A stretch of 64,000 bases of DNA from CAJBLF01 sp964560855 (GCA_964560855.1 CAZLLU010000001.1:17590-81589); one strand, 5' to 3'; counted from the first letter of the stretch, positions 54,575 to 64,000 are shown. Program-made: numbers and translations. The notes: generated by a model from the letters alone, not told the origin.

Positions 54575-56488
54575 TTATCTTGGCATCATTCATCATCACA
54601 TTCAACCTCACATTCAACCTCACATTCATCACATTGATCATCACATAAAATTAGAGTTAACAGGAGTATTTGTTGATGTATTTGTAGTGACTTTCTTGAT
54701 GATCTGTCATATGGACAATCAAGCTATAATTTCTGTCATAGTTCCATCAGTAGACCCAATAGTGATTTCTATTTGATGATCCTTTTCATCTAAAACAATT
54801 TTTCTATCTCATATCGTTTGGATAAATGTAGTTGGTATAGAAACTACATTTTCTTTGTTGCTTACGATGATTTTTACTGTAGCAGTCATTCATGAATAGA
54901 TGATTTTATCTTCCTTATCTATGGCTACTTTTACTGTATAGGAAGTAACTCAATTGGATACTACAGGAGTGGAATCTACCTCTCACAGCACTCAATTGAA
55001 GGTGATTCACGGATAAGCATCCATAGTGACTTCAACATCCATTCATGCAGTAACATTTACGACATCAATCTGATCAAGAGTTATACTGATTTCTATAAGA
55101 TTAGGATTCTCTAAATAAACATATTTATCTTCTGATGATGTAAGTTTGTCTCCTACTTTAAAATCTATTTTTCTTATTATTCCATCAAAAGGAGCTTCTA
55201 TCCTAAGATTATCCAAATCTTTTTTTGTCTGTTCAAGAGAAAGTTCTTTTTGTCTAATATTATTCTGAGCAATAAGAAGTTGTTGTTCTGTTGTTCAATT
55301 CTTTGTAGTTTCTAATGTGTTTTCTTGAATAGCTATAGTGCTTTCTAAATTCATAACTTCAGCGGCTTTGGATGCAAGTGTGGTAGCATTGTTAGCAGTG
55401 TTTGAAAGACTGTTAATCTGATTTCTCGTGGTCAAAATATTTGCAGAAGTATTTTTTGTTCCCTCTACATAATTAGAGAGAGTTGTTTTGTAGGTAGAAA
55501 GAGAATTTAATGTATTGGGTGAGTCATTATAAATATCGTTTACCGTAGAGTATGCGTTTATCGTAGCAGCATAGAGGGCGTTGTAAAAATTCCTTGCATA
55601 ATCTAGTCCTTCTAGAACCTCTTTCCTTGTAGCTCAAGAAAACGAGATTCAATCGTTACAGAAACTATCAAAATTATCTAATCTCGCATATGTGGTGATA
55701 ATTGATTCATCAGTAGTATTTTTTCCTTGAGGATTATAATCTTCTATGATTTGTCTAAACCATGCGGTATCATTAGTGTAGGAAAGATATTTATCGCTGC
55801 TTCAGAAAAGTTTATCCAATGCATCAAGAAGTTGTCATCATTCTATAAGGTAGTTTTGTATATCCAATTTAGTTTTTTCAAGTGTAGTTACGGTGTCATT
55901 AATAGTATTTGATGAATATTTTTGATCTTCCAACATTGCTTCGTATTCTTGTTTGGCGATCGCTAGTTTTACTTTTGATTGCTCGAGATTGTTTTCTGCT
56001 TGGAGTATTTGTGCTTCTCTGTTGTCGCCATTGAGTGTTTCATCAAGTTGTAATTTTGCATTTTGAAGATTTATTTCGGATTGGATAATATTGTTTTCTA
56101 CAGAAGTTTTGTCCAATTCTGCGATAATATCTCATTTTTTTACTGCATCTCAATTTTTGAAATATACAGCTGTTACTTCACCCTGTTGGTTGAAACGTAG
56201 CTGTTGCTCATCTACTAATTCTGCACTTCAATAAGATTTTATACTATTAATAATTGTTCAACTACTTACTACATAGGTAGTAACATTTTCTCTTATCTCT
56301 TCTTTTCATCAAATATTGAAGATAAATCCACTTCATACACCTAGGATTGCTCCTATTATGAAATATTTCTTGATGAAATGAAAAATCATAAATGTCTTGA
56401 CCTTATTGTAGTGAGGATGTGACTCTATATATTTCTTTGCTTTAGCGTAGTTTTTTACACTTGCTTCTTTTATATTATTGAGCTTCAT
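54575..56488 (-). CDS. HlyD/MacA-type membrane fusion protein with Gly-Met tail
   Basis: 637 residues. Cytoplasmic N-terminus (about 45), one transmembrane helix, a lipoyl half (YFKNGDAVKKGDIIAELDKTSV), a long coiled-coil hairpin, a second lipoyl half (IEAPFDGIIRKIDFKVGDKL) and beta-barrel parts (GMDVEVTMDAYPGITFNGVLGEVDST). The last 23 residues alternate Met with two or three Gly; eleven of the Gly are UGA. The tail resembles Met-rich metal- or thioether-binding tails, though flexibility alone is possible. It lies upstream of the ATPase gene with 30 bases between. Confidence 0.88.
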
Positions 56489-56519
56489 TTGATTCTATGT
56501 CGGATAAGAAAATAAAAGA

Positions 56520-56942
56520 TTAGTTATTGCTATTGAATATTTCTGCAGCTGATGGTATTGTTCATGATGATACTGTTCATGATGATGTATTAGGGAAATT
56601 ACGAGAACCTGTCATGGAGATTCAATATCCCTGCATAATCTCTTGTATATTTTTCCCTCCATCGATAGCTGCTTGTAGTTCGCCAGTGGATATACCTATT
56701 CTATTAGCTATCCTTGAAATTCACTCTTCATCGAGAACCATACCACTACCATTTGGCATCATACTTCATGATCACATAGGTCTATCCATAGCTCAAGAAA
56801 ATCTACCACGAGAGGATGAAAATAGAGATACTACTTGAGAATTTGTATTGTTAGTAAAGATGTTTTTTATAGAAGAAAAAATAATAAAGAGAAAAATTCA
56901 TACCAAAATTCCTATTCAAAGCGAGAAGATTTTCTTATTCAT
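56520..56942 (-). CDS. Small membrane-anchored protein with Met-rich linker
   Basis: 140 residues: N-terminal anchor (GIGILVGIFLFIIFSSI), a Met-Gly-Ser segment (AMDRPMGSGSMMPNGSGM), then a helix-rich patch (SRIANRIGISTGELQAAIDGGKNIQEIMQGYGI) and a Ser/Thr tail. It begins the line of three genes leading to the MacA-like adaptor (32 bases upstream of it). Metal handling is suggested by the Met pattern and by the neighbours, not shown. Confidence 0.65.
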
Positions 56943-57020
56943 AAGGAAAAAAGATTAGGAAGATAAAATAAAAGAGAAGCAGAAAATAGAACTACCTTCT
57001 AGATAATTTTCTATATTTTT

Positions 57021-57287
57021 TTATTGGCTTGTTTGTATGTTTGTTGGCTCTGCCTCTAGTCCAGTAAGCTCTGTAGGCGTTTGCGGCACTGTATTTGTAG
57101 GGAAATTTGGACGCATACGCATACCTTGTTCATTCATCATCATTCAAGACATTATTCTTCTTTGTCAATTCATCATAGGAGGAAAATTACGATAATGATT
57201 TAAACAAAGAGTATATCAAATTACTCATCAAACAACTAATGATATGAGAATGGAAATTACAAAGATAATGGTTGTTTTCTTGTTCAT
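57021..57287 (-). CDS. Small Met-rich membrane protein
   Basis: 88 residues. An N-terminal helix (TIIFVISILISLVVGGVIGYTL) leads to NFPPMMNGQRRIMSGMMMNEQGMRMRPNFP, with ten Met in about 25 residues, and a Pro/Thr tail. It is the first gene of the exporter operon. The Met cluster is reminiscent of copper/silver resistance periplasmic proteins; the function is inferred only. Confidence 0.6.
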
Positions 57288-57407
57288 AATTAATCATGGA
57301 TAATATAAAAAAACGTTTTTGAAGATATATATTTACCTTAAATCAACCTTAAATGCATATACGATATTTCTGATAGAAAAAACATTTCGATTCCCTATAG
57401 TGGCGAT

Positions 57408-59282
57408 ATGAAATCTATAATTCTCCAATTATTCAAGGCTAACCCTAAAGATCGTACCTCTGAATTCGTCAAAACGCTCAAGAGGGATTTTTCTCGTGCT
57501 CATGGTTCGAAGGATCTGCCATCAAATATCCAGCTTTTGCAGGCGTATTTTGAGCTTTTAAAATCCAAGGAGATTACCAAAGATTCACAGATAGAGCAGT
57601 TGCTCAAGAAAAGAGCGATCAGGTCGGAATCAGGGATTGTTTCCGTGCAAGTTCTAACCAAGCCGTTTCCGTGTCCGGGAAAATGTATTTTTTGTCCCAA
57701 TGAAAAATGTATGCCCAAGAGTTATATCAAATCTGAACCGGGCGCCATGAGGGCATTTCTCAATCATTTTGACCCAATCAAACAAGTCTACAATAGATTA
57801 CTTTCCCTTACCCTTACCGGTCATGAAACCGACAAAATAGAAATGATTGTGCTTGGCTGAACTTTCGACGTCTATACGAAGGAATACAAGACGAAATTCG
57901 TGAAACAGCTCTACGACGCATGCAATACTTTCGAGGAATATTTCAAAAATATCAAGGTTTCTACCGAGAAAAAATATTCTCATGCTATCGTCGATAAAAG
58001 CAAGAAAATCATCTATTCCACTACGATCGAAGAGGCGCTGAAGAAAAATGAAACAGCAAAAAACAGGATTATCTGACTGACTATCGAGACGAGACCAGAA
58101 TATGTGACCGATAAGAACTGCCAATTCCGGCGTGAACTCGGAGTCACGAGAATAGAAATGTGAGTCCAATCGTTAGACGAAGAAATTTTGAAACTCAACA
58201 AAAGAGGGCATACGGTCCAGCAAGCACGTGAAGCTTGTCACAAGATGAGGCAATACGGATTCAAGATTTCTCTGCATATCATGCCAGGACTCTACGGATC
58301 AAATTACGCAAAAGATCTGCAGACATTCAAGGATTTATATAATGATCCATTCTTCAAACCCGACGAGATTAAATTCTATCCAACCTCCGTTATTCCGAAT
58401 ACTGAACTCTTCAAACTCTATAAACAAGGAAAATATACACCACTCCAAACTGATGATATCAAAAAATTAATTCAACAGACCTTCATGGACGTTATCCCTC
58501 CATATACGAGGATCAAACGTCTTATCCGCGATATTCCTGCTAACGAGATTGTTGCATGAAGCAAGGTAACGAATCTCTCACAACTTGTACACGCCGAAAT
58601 GAAATGCAGAATACAGAATTCAGAATTCAGAATGAAAAAGTTTTATGGAAGATTATATGGAAAATATAAACTCTATTCATCTCTACAAAAAGTGATTAAA
58701 GACGAATTGGAGAAAACAGTTGAACTTCAAGGCGTAGGGGATATTCGCGAACATCTCTTACAACAAAACATACAGACCTACATTGTCTGAAAGCAACCTG
58801 ATCTCAAAAGTTTCAGAAATTTCGTTTCACTTGATACGAGAAGTAGAGAGATAAGAAATAAGCTTAAAGTTCAAAGCCCAAAGCTTAAAGCTGTAGCTAA
58901 TGTGATAATCAGAAAATATCAGAGTAGCGGAGGAGTAGAGTACTTTATTTCGTTCGAAGACCAATTGTGATATTTGTATTGATTTACAAGATTGCTCTTG
59001 CCTACAGATTCAGTGGAGGTGAAGTGAATTGGAAACGATACAGCTATTATTAGAGAACTGCACGTCTACGGACAAGTAGAATGACTGCGTTTAAACGTTT
59101 CATCAAGCGATAAGGTTCAGCATAAAGGATTTTGAAGACAACTTATGGAAATAGCAGAACAGATTTCGAAATCGCACAATTACAAAAAGCTTTCCGTAAT
59201 TTCTGGTATCTGAGTAAGGCCGTATTATAGGAAACTGTGATACAAACTAGATGGAACGTATATGGTCAAAAAGCTAAAATAA
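57408..59282 (+). CDS. Elp3-like radical SAM/GNAT tRNA-modifying enzyme
   Basis: 624 residues. Radical SAM cluster CPGKCIFCP (Cys89, 93, 96), GGTFDVY with one Gly as UGA, LTIETRPEYV, GVTRIEMGVQSLDEEILKLNKRGHT and LHIMPGLYGSNYAKDL. The C-terminal GNAT-like domain has GNDTAIIRELHVYGQVEGL and HKGFGRQLMEIAEQI. Elp3 adds carboxymethyl-type groups to wobble uridine. Two intergenic-type repeats are embedded in frame: AGAATTCAGAATTCAG (about 58606-58632) and AAAGCTTAAAGC-like (58862-58895). Confidence 0.92.
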
Positions 59283-59308
59283 AAAACTCCGCAATTGCGG
59301 AGTTTTTT
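59281..59308. terminator. Bidirectional terminator
   Basis: AAAAAACTCCGC-aatt-GCGGAGTTTTTT hairpin overlapping the elp3 stop, facing the pseudogene on the other side. Confidence 0.85.
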
Positions 59309-59328
59309 AGTAAGAAATATTTCTTTTT

Positions 59329-59851
59329 ATGGAAGGCATTGTTGGTAGATAGTATTGATTTTTCCGTCTGCAATATCGAAAGCGTAGATGACTTTTATAG
59401 TAGCACCAGAAAGTGATTGCTGTATAAATAGTAATAGTATCTTTGAGGACTGCATAAATAGTAGGTATGTTATTGGTATCGCAAGTGAATGTTTTAGCGT
59501 CTGCTGCGATAGAAAACTCTCTGAGTTTAGGATTCTGGTTGATAAAATAATCGGTAACGCCAGGTTGAAAATCCTCGTTCATCGTGAGCATATCCAAGGT
59601 AAGATATGTACTACCATTTTTTTCTGCTATCGCAGTAATCTCTGCAGGAGCTGAAGATCGTTTTTTATCAGCAGGTTCTTTATCAGATCAGACAATTCTC
59701 AGTGAGATTTCTCATTCTGCTGTTGTAGGAGCATCTCCTGTTATAGCTACAAAATCGGCTACTGGTGTTTTTTTTTGGAGATATTACATGCAATAACAAA
59801 AATTACAATAATCACCACGATGATTTATCATATGATGAACCATTTTTTCAT
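59329..59851 (-). pseudogene. Decayed lipoprotein gene
   Basis: Three lesions interrupt what looks like one lipoprotein of about 170 residues. First, MKKWFIIG is followed by TAA where a second Gly (UGA) would keep the frame into VVIIVIFVIACNIS. Second, a run of nine A at 59768-59776 is one base short of the frame into PVADFVAITG. Third, near 59411 a single-base shift separates IPTIYAVLKDTITIY from the better-looking end GATIKVIYAFDIADGKINTI. The Cys in VIAC is a lipobox. Sequencing error could explain some lesions, but not easily all three. Confidence 0.6.
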
Positions 59852-59896
59852 TGTTGTTTTTGTTTGTTTTATGAAAAGAAAGATAAAGAATACAAA

Positions 59897-61798
59897 TTAT
59901 ATATCCAACTCTTTGACGGTCTTAGCATGGGTTAGGATGAAATGTTTCCTTGATTGAACATCTTCTCCCATGAGAATCCTGAATAATCTATCTGCTTCTT
60001 CAGCATCTTCTACGGTAATTTGATTTAATCTTCTATTTTCTGGATTCATCGTGGTTTCTCGAAGCTGTTCTGGATTCATTTCTCCAAGACCTTTATATCT
60101 CTGAACTTCAGTCTTGTTTGGCTCGAATCCGTACATATCTGGAGTATGATCCTCGTTATAGATATATTCTTCTTTTTTACCTTGAGTGAATTTGTAGATA
60201 GGAGGACAAGCTGCGTACACATGACCATGTTCTACGAGCGGTCTCATAAATCTAAAGAAGAAAGTCAGCAATAATGTTCTGATATGTGCACCATCCACAT
60301 CGGCATCCGTCATGATGATGATTTTGTCATATCTCAATCCTTCAAAATCAAAACTATCTTTGACTCCTGCTCCTATAGCCGTAATCAATGCTTTAACTTC
60401 GTTATTCGCCATGATTTTTTGCATGACTGCCTGTTCAGTATTTAATATTTTACCTCTCAATGGGAGGATGGCTTGGAAATTACTATTTCTTCCTTGCTTT
60501 GCACTTCCTCACGCTGAATCTCCCTCGACAATATACAATTCAGTGCCTTCTTTGTTTTTTCTTGCACAATCGGCTAATTTTCCTGGGAGGACTCCGCCGG
60601 CCAAAATATTTTTTCTCAATACCGTCTCTTTCGCAAATTTTGCAGCCAATCTTGCTCTTGCTGCTAATTCTATTTTCTCGAAGATCTTATTGAATTCGTC
60701 TTCATTCTTGGTTAGGTAATCTTTGAGATAATTATAAACCATAGTCTCAACTTCACCTCTGACATAACTATTCCCTAATTTACCTTTGGTCTGTCCTTCG
60801 AATTGCGGTTCTGGGATTTTGACCGTGACGATAGCGTACAATCCGTCCGTTACGTCAGAATATTGGAATTCTCCTATTTTCTTGTTGATCTTGTCTTTTT
60901 CTTTTCCGAGTTCGTTGATGACATTCAATAATGCAGATTTGAATCACAATACATGGCTTCCTCCATCGACAGTAGGGATGTTGTTAACGAATGAAAGAAT
61001 ATGGTCATTGGATGTATTTACGAATTGGAATGAAACCTCTCATAGACAGTCTTTACCTTCCGCTTTGAAATAATGAGCAGAGGAAAGCGCTTGTTGAGTT
61101 CCTACGAGATTTTTTAACCATGTCTTGATACCGTCTTCATAGTAAAATCTTTGCTTGAATCCTGTTTTCTTGTTGACGAAATTGAACGTAACTCCAGGAG
61201 TCAGATAAGCAGATTGTTTCATTCTCGCGATTTCGATGGATTGAGAGAATTCTATCGTTTCGAATATTTTGGCGTCAGGCATGAATTTGACGGTTGTACC
61301 TATTTTATCACTTTCACCTATTTCTTGGATCTCTCCGTCAGCTATTCCTCTCTGATATCTTTGGAAATATTTTTTCCCATTTTTGTAGACCGTGACTTCG
61401 AGCCGTTCGCTCAATGCATTGACGACAGAAGCGCCAACTCCATGCAGACCTCAAGAGATTTTATACGAGCTTTTATCGAATTTACCTCCTGCGTGGAGGA
61501 CAGTGAAGACTGTTTCGAGAGCGGATTTTCCTGTTTTTTCGTGTTTATCTACAGGGATTCCTCTTCCATTGTCATGAATAGTGACGGATCCGTCTTCGTT
61601 CAATGCGGTCGTGATAGTGGTACAAAATCCTGCCAACGCTTCATCGACGGCATTATCTACGATTTCCTGGACGAGATGGTGTAAACCTTTGGCGTCAGTG
61701 GATCAGATATACATTCATGGTCTCTGTCTGACCGGCTCCAATCACTCCAATACTTTGATATGCGATGCATCATATTCCTTTGAGCTCAAATTTGTCAT
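59897..61798 (-). CDS. gyrB: DNA gyrase subunit B
   Basis: 633 residues, full length. EGLEPVRQRPGMYIGS, the ATPase motifs EIVDNAVDEA and DNGRGIPV, GGLHGVGASVVNALS, then TOPRIM motifs YIVEGDSAGGSAKQGR and MTDADVDGAHIRTLLLTF and the C-terminal VQRYKGLGEMNPEQL. Several motif glycines (PGMYIGS, GGLHG, EGDSAGG) include UGA, which leaves four ORF fragments under the standard code. It introduces negative supercoils with GyrA, which is not in the window. Confidence 0.97.
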
Positions 61799-61961
61799 AA
61801 CTCTCTATAATAATATAACTAAAAATCAATGTTGAATATTGAATTTTGAATGTTGAATGTAGGAATTGCCGGGATGGACTATCGTAATTTTATGATAGTC
61901 AATAAATACAAGTCATTCACTCAACATTTAGCATTTAGAATCCAAAATTAATTTTGTTGGT
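61799..61961 (-). repeat. 5' intergenic element with stem-loop
   Basis: Upstream of gyrB: stem GACTATC/GATAGTC with a 10-base loop at 61877-61900, then ATTCAACATTCAAAATTC tracts, then TTTTTAGTTATATTATTATAG before the ATG. It matches the layout at 6571-6759, 14720-14834 and 48414-48575. Confidence 0.55.
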
Positions 61962-63233
61962 TTAGTCTTCAAGGTAGTCATCATCATCGAATCTACTCAT
62001 GTAATCATCTTCTTCGTTTTCATAATCATCCATTTCATCTTTTGATTTTCTTCATTTCTTTCTCTTTTTTCCGTCTCAGGCTTCAAGTTTAGCGATATCA
62101 TCTTCGATTCCAAGTATTTTTTGTAATCCAGCGTGCTCTTTGAGCTTTTGGATGACTTTCTGTTCGATCTGTCTAACTCTTTCTCTCGTGACATTAAATT
62201 CCTCTCAGACTTGTTCCAATGTATATCTCGGTCCATCGATTCCATATCTCATTTTTACGATCTTTGCTTCTCTGTCGTCGAGCATACCCAAGATCATATC
62301 AAGGTTCTTTCTTAGGGCATTTTTTTCGGCGAATTGATCAGGTCTCAAAGTATTTCCATCTTCGATGAGATCGGCGAGTGTATCCCTTCCTTCATCTCCG
62401 ACTTCTCTATCCAATGAGACGTTTCCGAAGATGACTTCTTCCAACTTCTTAATCTTCTTGATAGGAAATCATAGCTTTTGTCCTATCTCCTTGGAGGTCG
62501 GCTCTCTTCCTAATTTCTGGAAGAGTAACTGATAGGTCTTGTTATATGAATTGATTTCGTCAATCAAATGCACAGGTATCCTTACGTGTTTCGTCATGTC
62601 GGCGATTGCTTTTGTAATCGATTGTTTGATCCACCGTGTCGCATATGTAGAGAATTTAAACTCTTTATCTGGATCGAATTTCTCTATTGCTTTGATAAGT
62701 CCGATATTTCCTTCCTGGATTAGATCGGAAAAACTCAGTCTTGATCAGAAGAATCTCTTTGCGATACTGATGACCAATCTTAGGTTTGATTCGATCAACC
62801 TTTTTTTGGCTTCTTCATCTCATTTTTTTATCCTTTTGGCGATATCTCTTTCCTCTTCGGAATTCAATAATGGGATTTTGGATATTTCATTGAAATAGAG
62901 CTTGATGAAATCTTTATGCTGAGATTCGGAAACGTTTTTCTGGGTATCATAGAGTTCTATTTTCCCGAGTTTGCTCTCTTTTTTTGCTTCTTCGGCTTCT
63001 TTTTCCAAGACTTCCTCGATGGTAATGATCTTGATACCGAGCTTGTCCGCGAGTTCGTAGAATTTCTCTATCATCTTGACGCTGAGATCCATATCGTCTA
63101 CGTCTGCGATTACGTCTTCTTCATTGATAATGCCTGTTTCGAATCCATTATGCAGGAGTTCCTGTAGTGGTTTGCTGAGCTCACCGATATCGTCCTGGAA
63201 ACTATCCCGTAATTGCTTCTGAAGTTTCTGCAT
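61962..63233 (-). CDS. rpoD: Primary RNA polymerase sigma factor RpoD
   Basis: 423 residues. Region 2 has ESNLRLVISIAKRFFG, LSFSDLIQEGNIGLIKAIEKFD and FKFSTYATWWIKQSITKAIAD; Trp200 is a CGG codon (62634-62636) followed by TGG for the second Trp of the invariant pair. Region 3 and region 4 (TLEQVGEEFNVTRERVRQIEQKVIQKL) follow. The C-terminus carries an unusual extra acidic/basic tail of about 45 residues (KKRKKGRKSKDEMDDYE). It recognises housekeeping promoters. Confidence 0.96.
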
Positions 63234-63297
63234 AGAGGGGGTGAAAGTGATAAAAGCGTTAGGTAGTACCTAGCTTATAGAAAGTTATCTATAATAT

Positions 63298-63325
63298 TTG
63301 ACATTTATAATAAAATATGTATAAT
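63298..63325 (+). promoter_or_regulatory. Strong sigma-70-type promoter
   Basis: TTGACA (63298-63303), 16-base spacer, TATAAT (63320-63325): exact consensus boxes. It directs rightward transcription, away from rpoD, into a region with no ORF but two hairpins. Transcription would begin near 63332. Confidence 0.75.
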
Positions 63326-63331
63326 ATAATT

Positions 63332-63405
63332 GTGTAGTGAAGCCATACGCTTACGATAGCGTAATGAAGAGCACTGTCTTACCCAAGATGGTGCTTTTCT
63401 CTTTT
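63332..63405 (+). ncRNA. Candidate small RNA
   Basis: No coding frame follows the consensus promoter. The predicted transcript of about 75 bases has a 6-base stem TACGCT-tacgat-AGCGTA (63346-63363). A second long hairpin, AGCACTGTCTT-accc-AAGATGGTGCT (63370-63395), is followed by TTTCTCTTTTT, an intrinsic terminator. I could not match it to a known RNA family. A short leader of an unrecognised transcript is the alternative. Confidence 0.55.
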
Positions 63406-63684
63406 TGCTTACACAAGACAAAAAAATAGTCACCGTTTGGTCCAATGACAGGGAGAGAATAACAATTTTTGGAACAATATCAACCCAAAAACTCCATTGA
63501 AAAGAAACGGGAAATAACTATGCTTACTTCATGTTATTCGTCCCAGATTGCCGCAAGTCCGCCTAGGCGGACGCCACATATCGTTCCAAATTGTTGTGAT
63601 CAAACTGATTTGCAGCGACCTGAGATAATCTGAGGCAATGTGTGGCAATATAAGGCTGTTTTATATAGTGAATGAGCGAATTCT
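63406..63684. repeat. Intergenic region with dispersed repeat
   Basis: About 280 gene-free bases between the candidate RNA and ruvA. It contains the palindrome GTCCGCC-ta-GGCGGAC (63557-63572) inside a 31-base stretch shared, inverted, with 23569-23599. Flanking words such as CAGATTGCCG also recur. Nothing else is recognised. Confidence 0.55.
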
Positions 63685-64000
63685 ATGTTTCATTATTTCA
63701 TAGGAAAAATACGTCATCAGTGAGGAGAAACGCTATTAATCAATGATCTGTTCGGAATCCAAATCCATTATCTTGGAAAAAAAGATCAGGGTGAATTTTT
63801 TTTGTATCCGTATATTGATGATAACAAAAAGACAGTTTTCTATTATTGTTTTGACACAATAGAGCAAAAAATAATGTTTGAGAATCTGCTCAAGATCAAT
63901 GGTGTATGACCAAAGACGGCATTTCAGATTTCCCAGTTACCAAAGGCTAATCTCCAGCAAGCGCTCAAAAACGTAGACGTAAAATTTTTCCAAAATATAC
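63685..64000 (+). CDS. ruvA: Holliday junction DNA helicase subunit RuvA, 5' part
   Basis: 105 complete codons before the window ends. MFHYFIGKIRHQGGETLLINDLFGIQIHYL is the N-terminal OB-fold. LLKINGVGPKTAFQISQL corresponds to the first helix-hairpin-helix of RuvA (xVGPKxAxxxL), and the frame continues with a second one starting at the edge. UGA is read as Gly in HQGGE and GVGPK. RuvA binds four-way junctions with RuvB. Confidence 0.85.

Noticed and set aside
1..64000. tRNA or rRNA genes in the intergenic gaps
   Set aside because: I checked the larger gaps by eye and found no TTCGA-type T-loop with matching acceptor stems; a covariance search could still find one.

Overview
The window is AT-rich bacterial chromosome that reads correctly only with UGA as glycine; every complete gene ends in TAA or TAG. 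Conserved positions also show CGA and CGG standing for tryptophan in SodB, CysS, RpoD, MurL and the DUF192 protein, while arginine uses AGA, AGG, CGT and CGC. UGA=Gly alone fits Absconditabacteria (SR1) or Gracilibacteria. The added CGA/CGG=Trp signal points to Absconditabacteria, small episymbionts of the Candidate Phyla Radiation. CGA/CGG residues are treated as Trp in the entries. Most genes look fragmented under the standard code but are intact here.

Layout. 1-1390: 3'-truncated secreted surface protein. 1540-4555: divergent murL and murD, an alternative route for putting D-glutamate into peptidoglycan (murF lies at 25098). 4580-9992: a membrane protein, a cysteine hydrolase, nrdR, a 732-residue protein of unknown function, an FKBP lipoprotein and an FtsL-like membrane protein. 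10174-23489: mutL, a REP-type transposase remnant, nusA, hemW, a [FeFe]-hydrogenase-like protein, rimO, a truncated uvrB next to a MITE-like inverted repeat, rplI, DUF4230 and DUF192 proteins, and rnpA. 23631-26477: an AI-2E-type permease and murF.

26572-36216 is the most unusual block. It is a tightly packed seven-gene minus-strand operon encoding three ATP-grasp ligase domains, three predicted zinc metallopeptidases, a GNAT acetyltransferase and a 7TM protein. Its first gene fuses a glutamate-ligase-like ATP-grasp to a DUF1704/MATCAP-type HExxxH peptidase.

36381-52490: a lipoprotein free of recoded codons, cysS, a flavin-reductase-like protein, a Memo-CapA fusion with a DUF3160 lipoprotein, a redox/transport group, metG, a methyltransferase, HU, a sigma factor, a CtpA-type protease, a YraN-like protein and sodB. 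52631-57287: a MacAB-type ABC exporter operon with Met/Gly-rich membrane partners. 57408-64000: elp3, a decayed lipoprotein, gyrB, rpoD, a candidate small RNA and the start of ruvA.

Intergenic regions carry several repeat families: TCCGCC palindromes, arrays of mini-hairpins, stem-loops upstream of start codons, and low-complexity tracts. Some of the tracts also sit in frame inside hemW, rimO and elp3. I recognised no tRNA, rRNA or CRISPR array.
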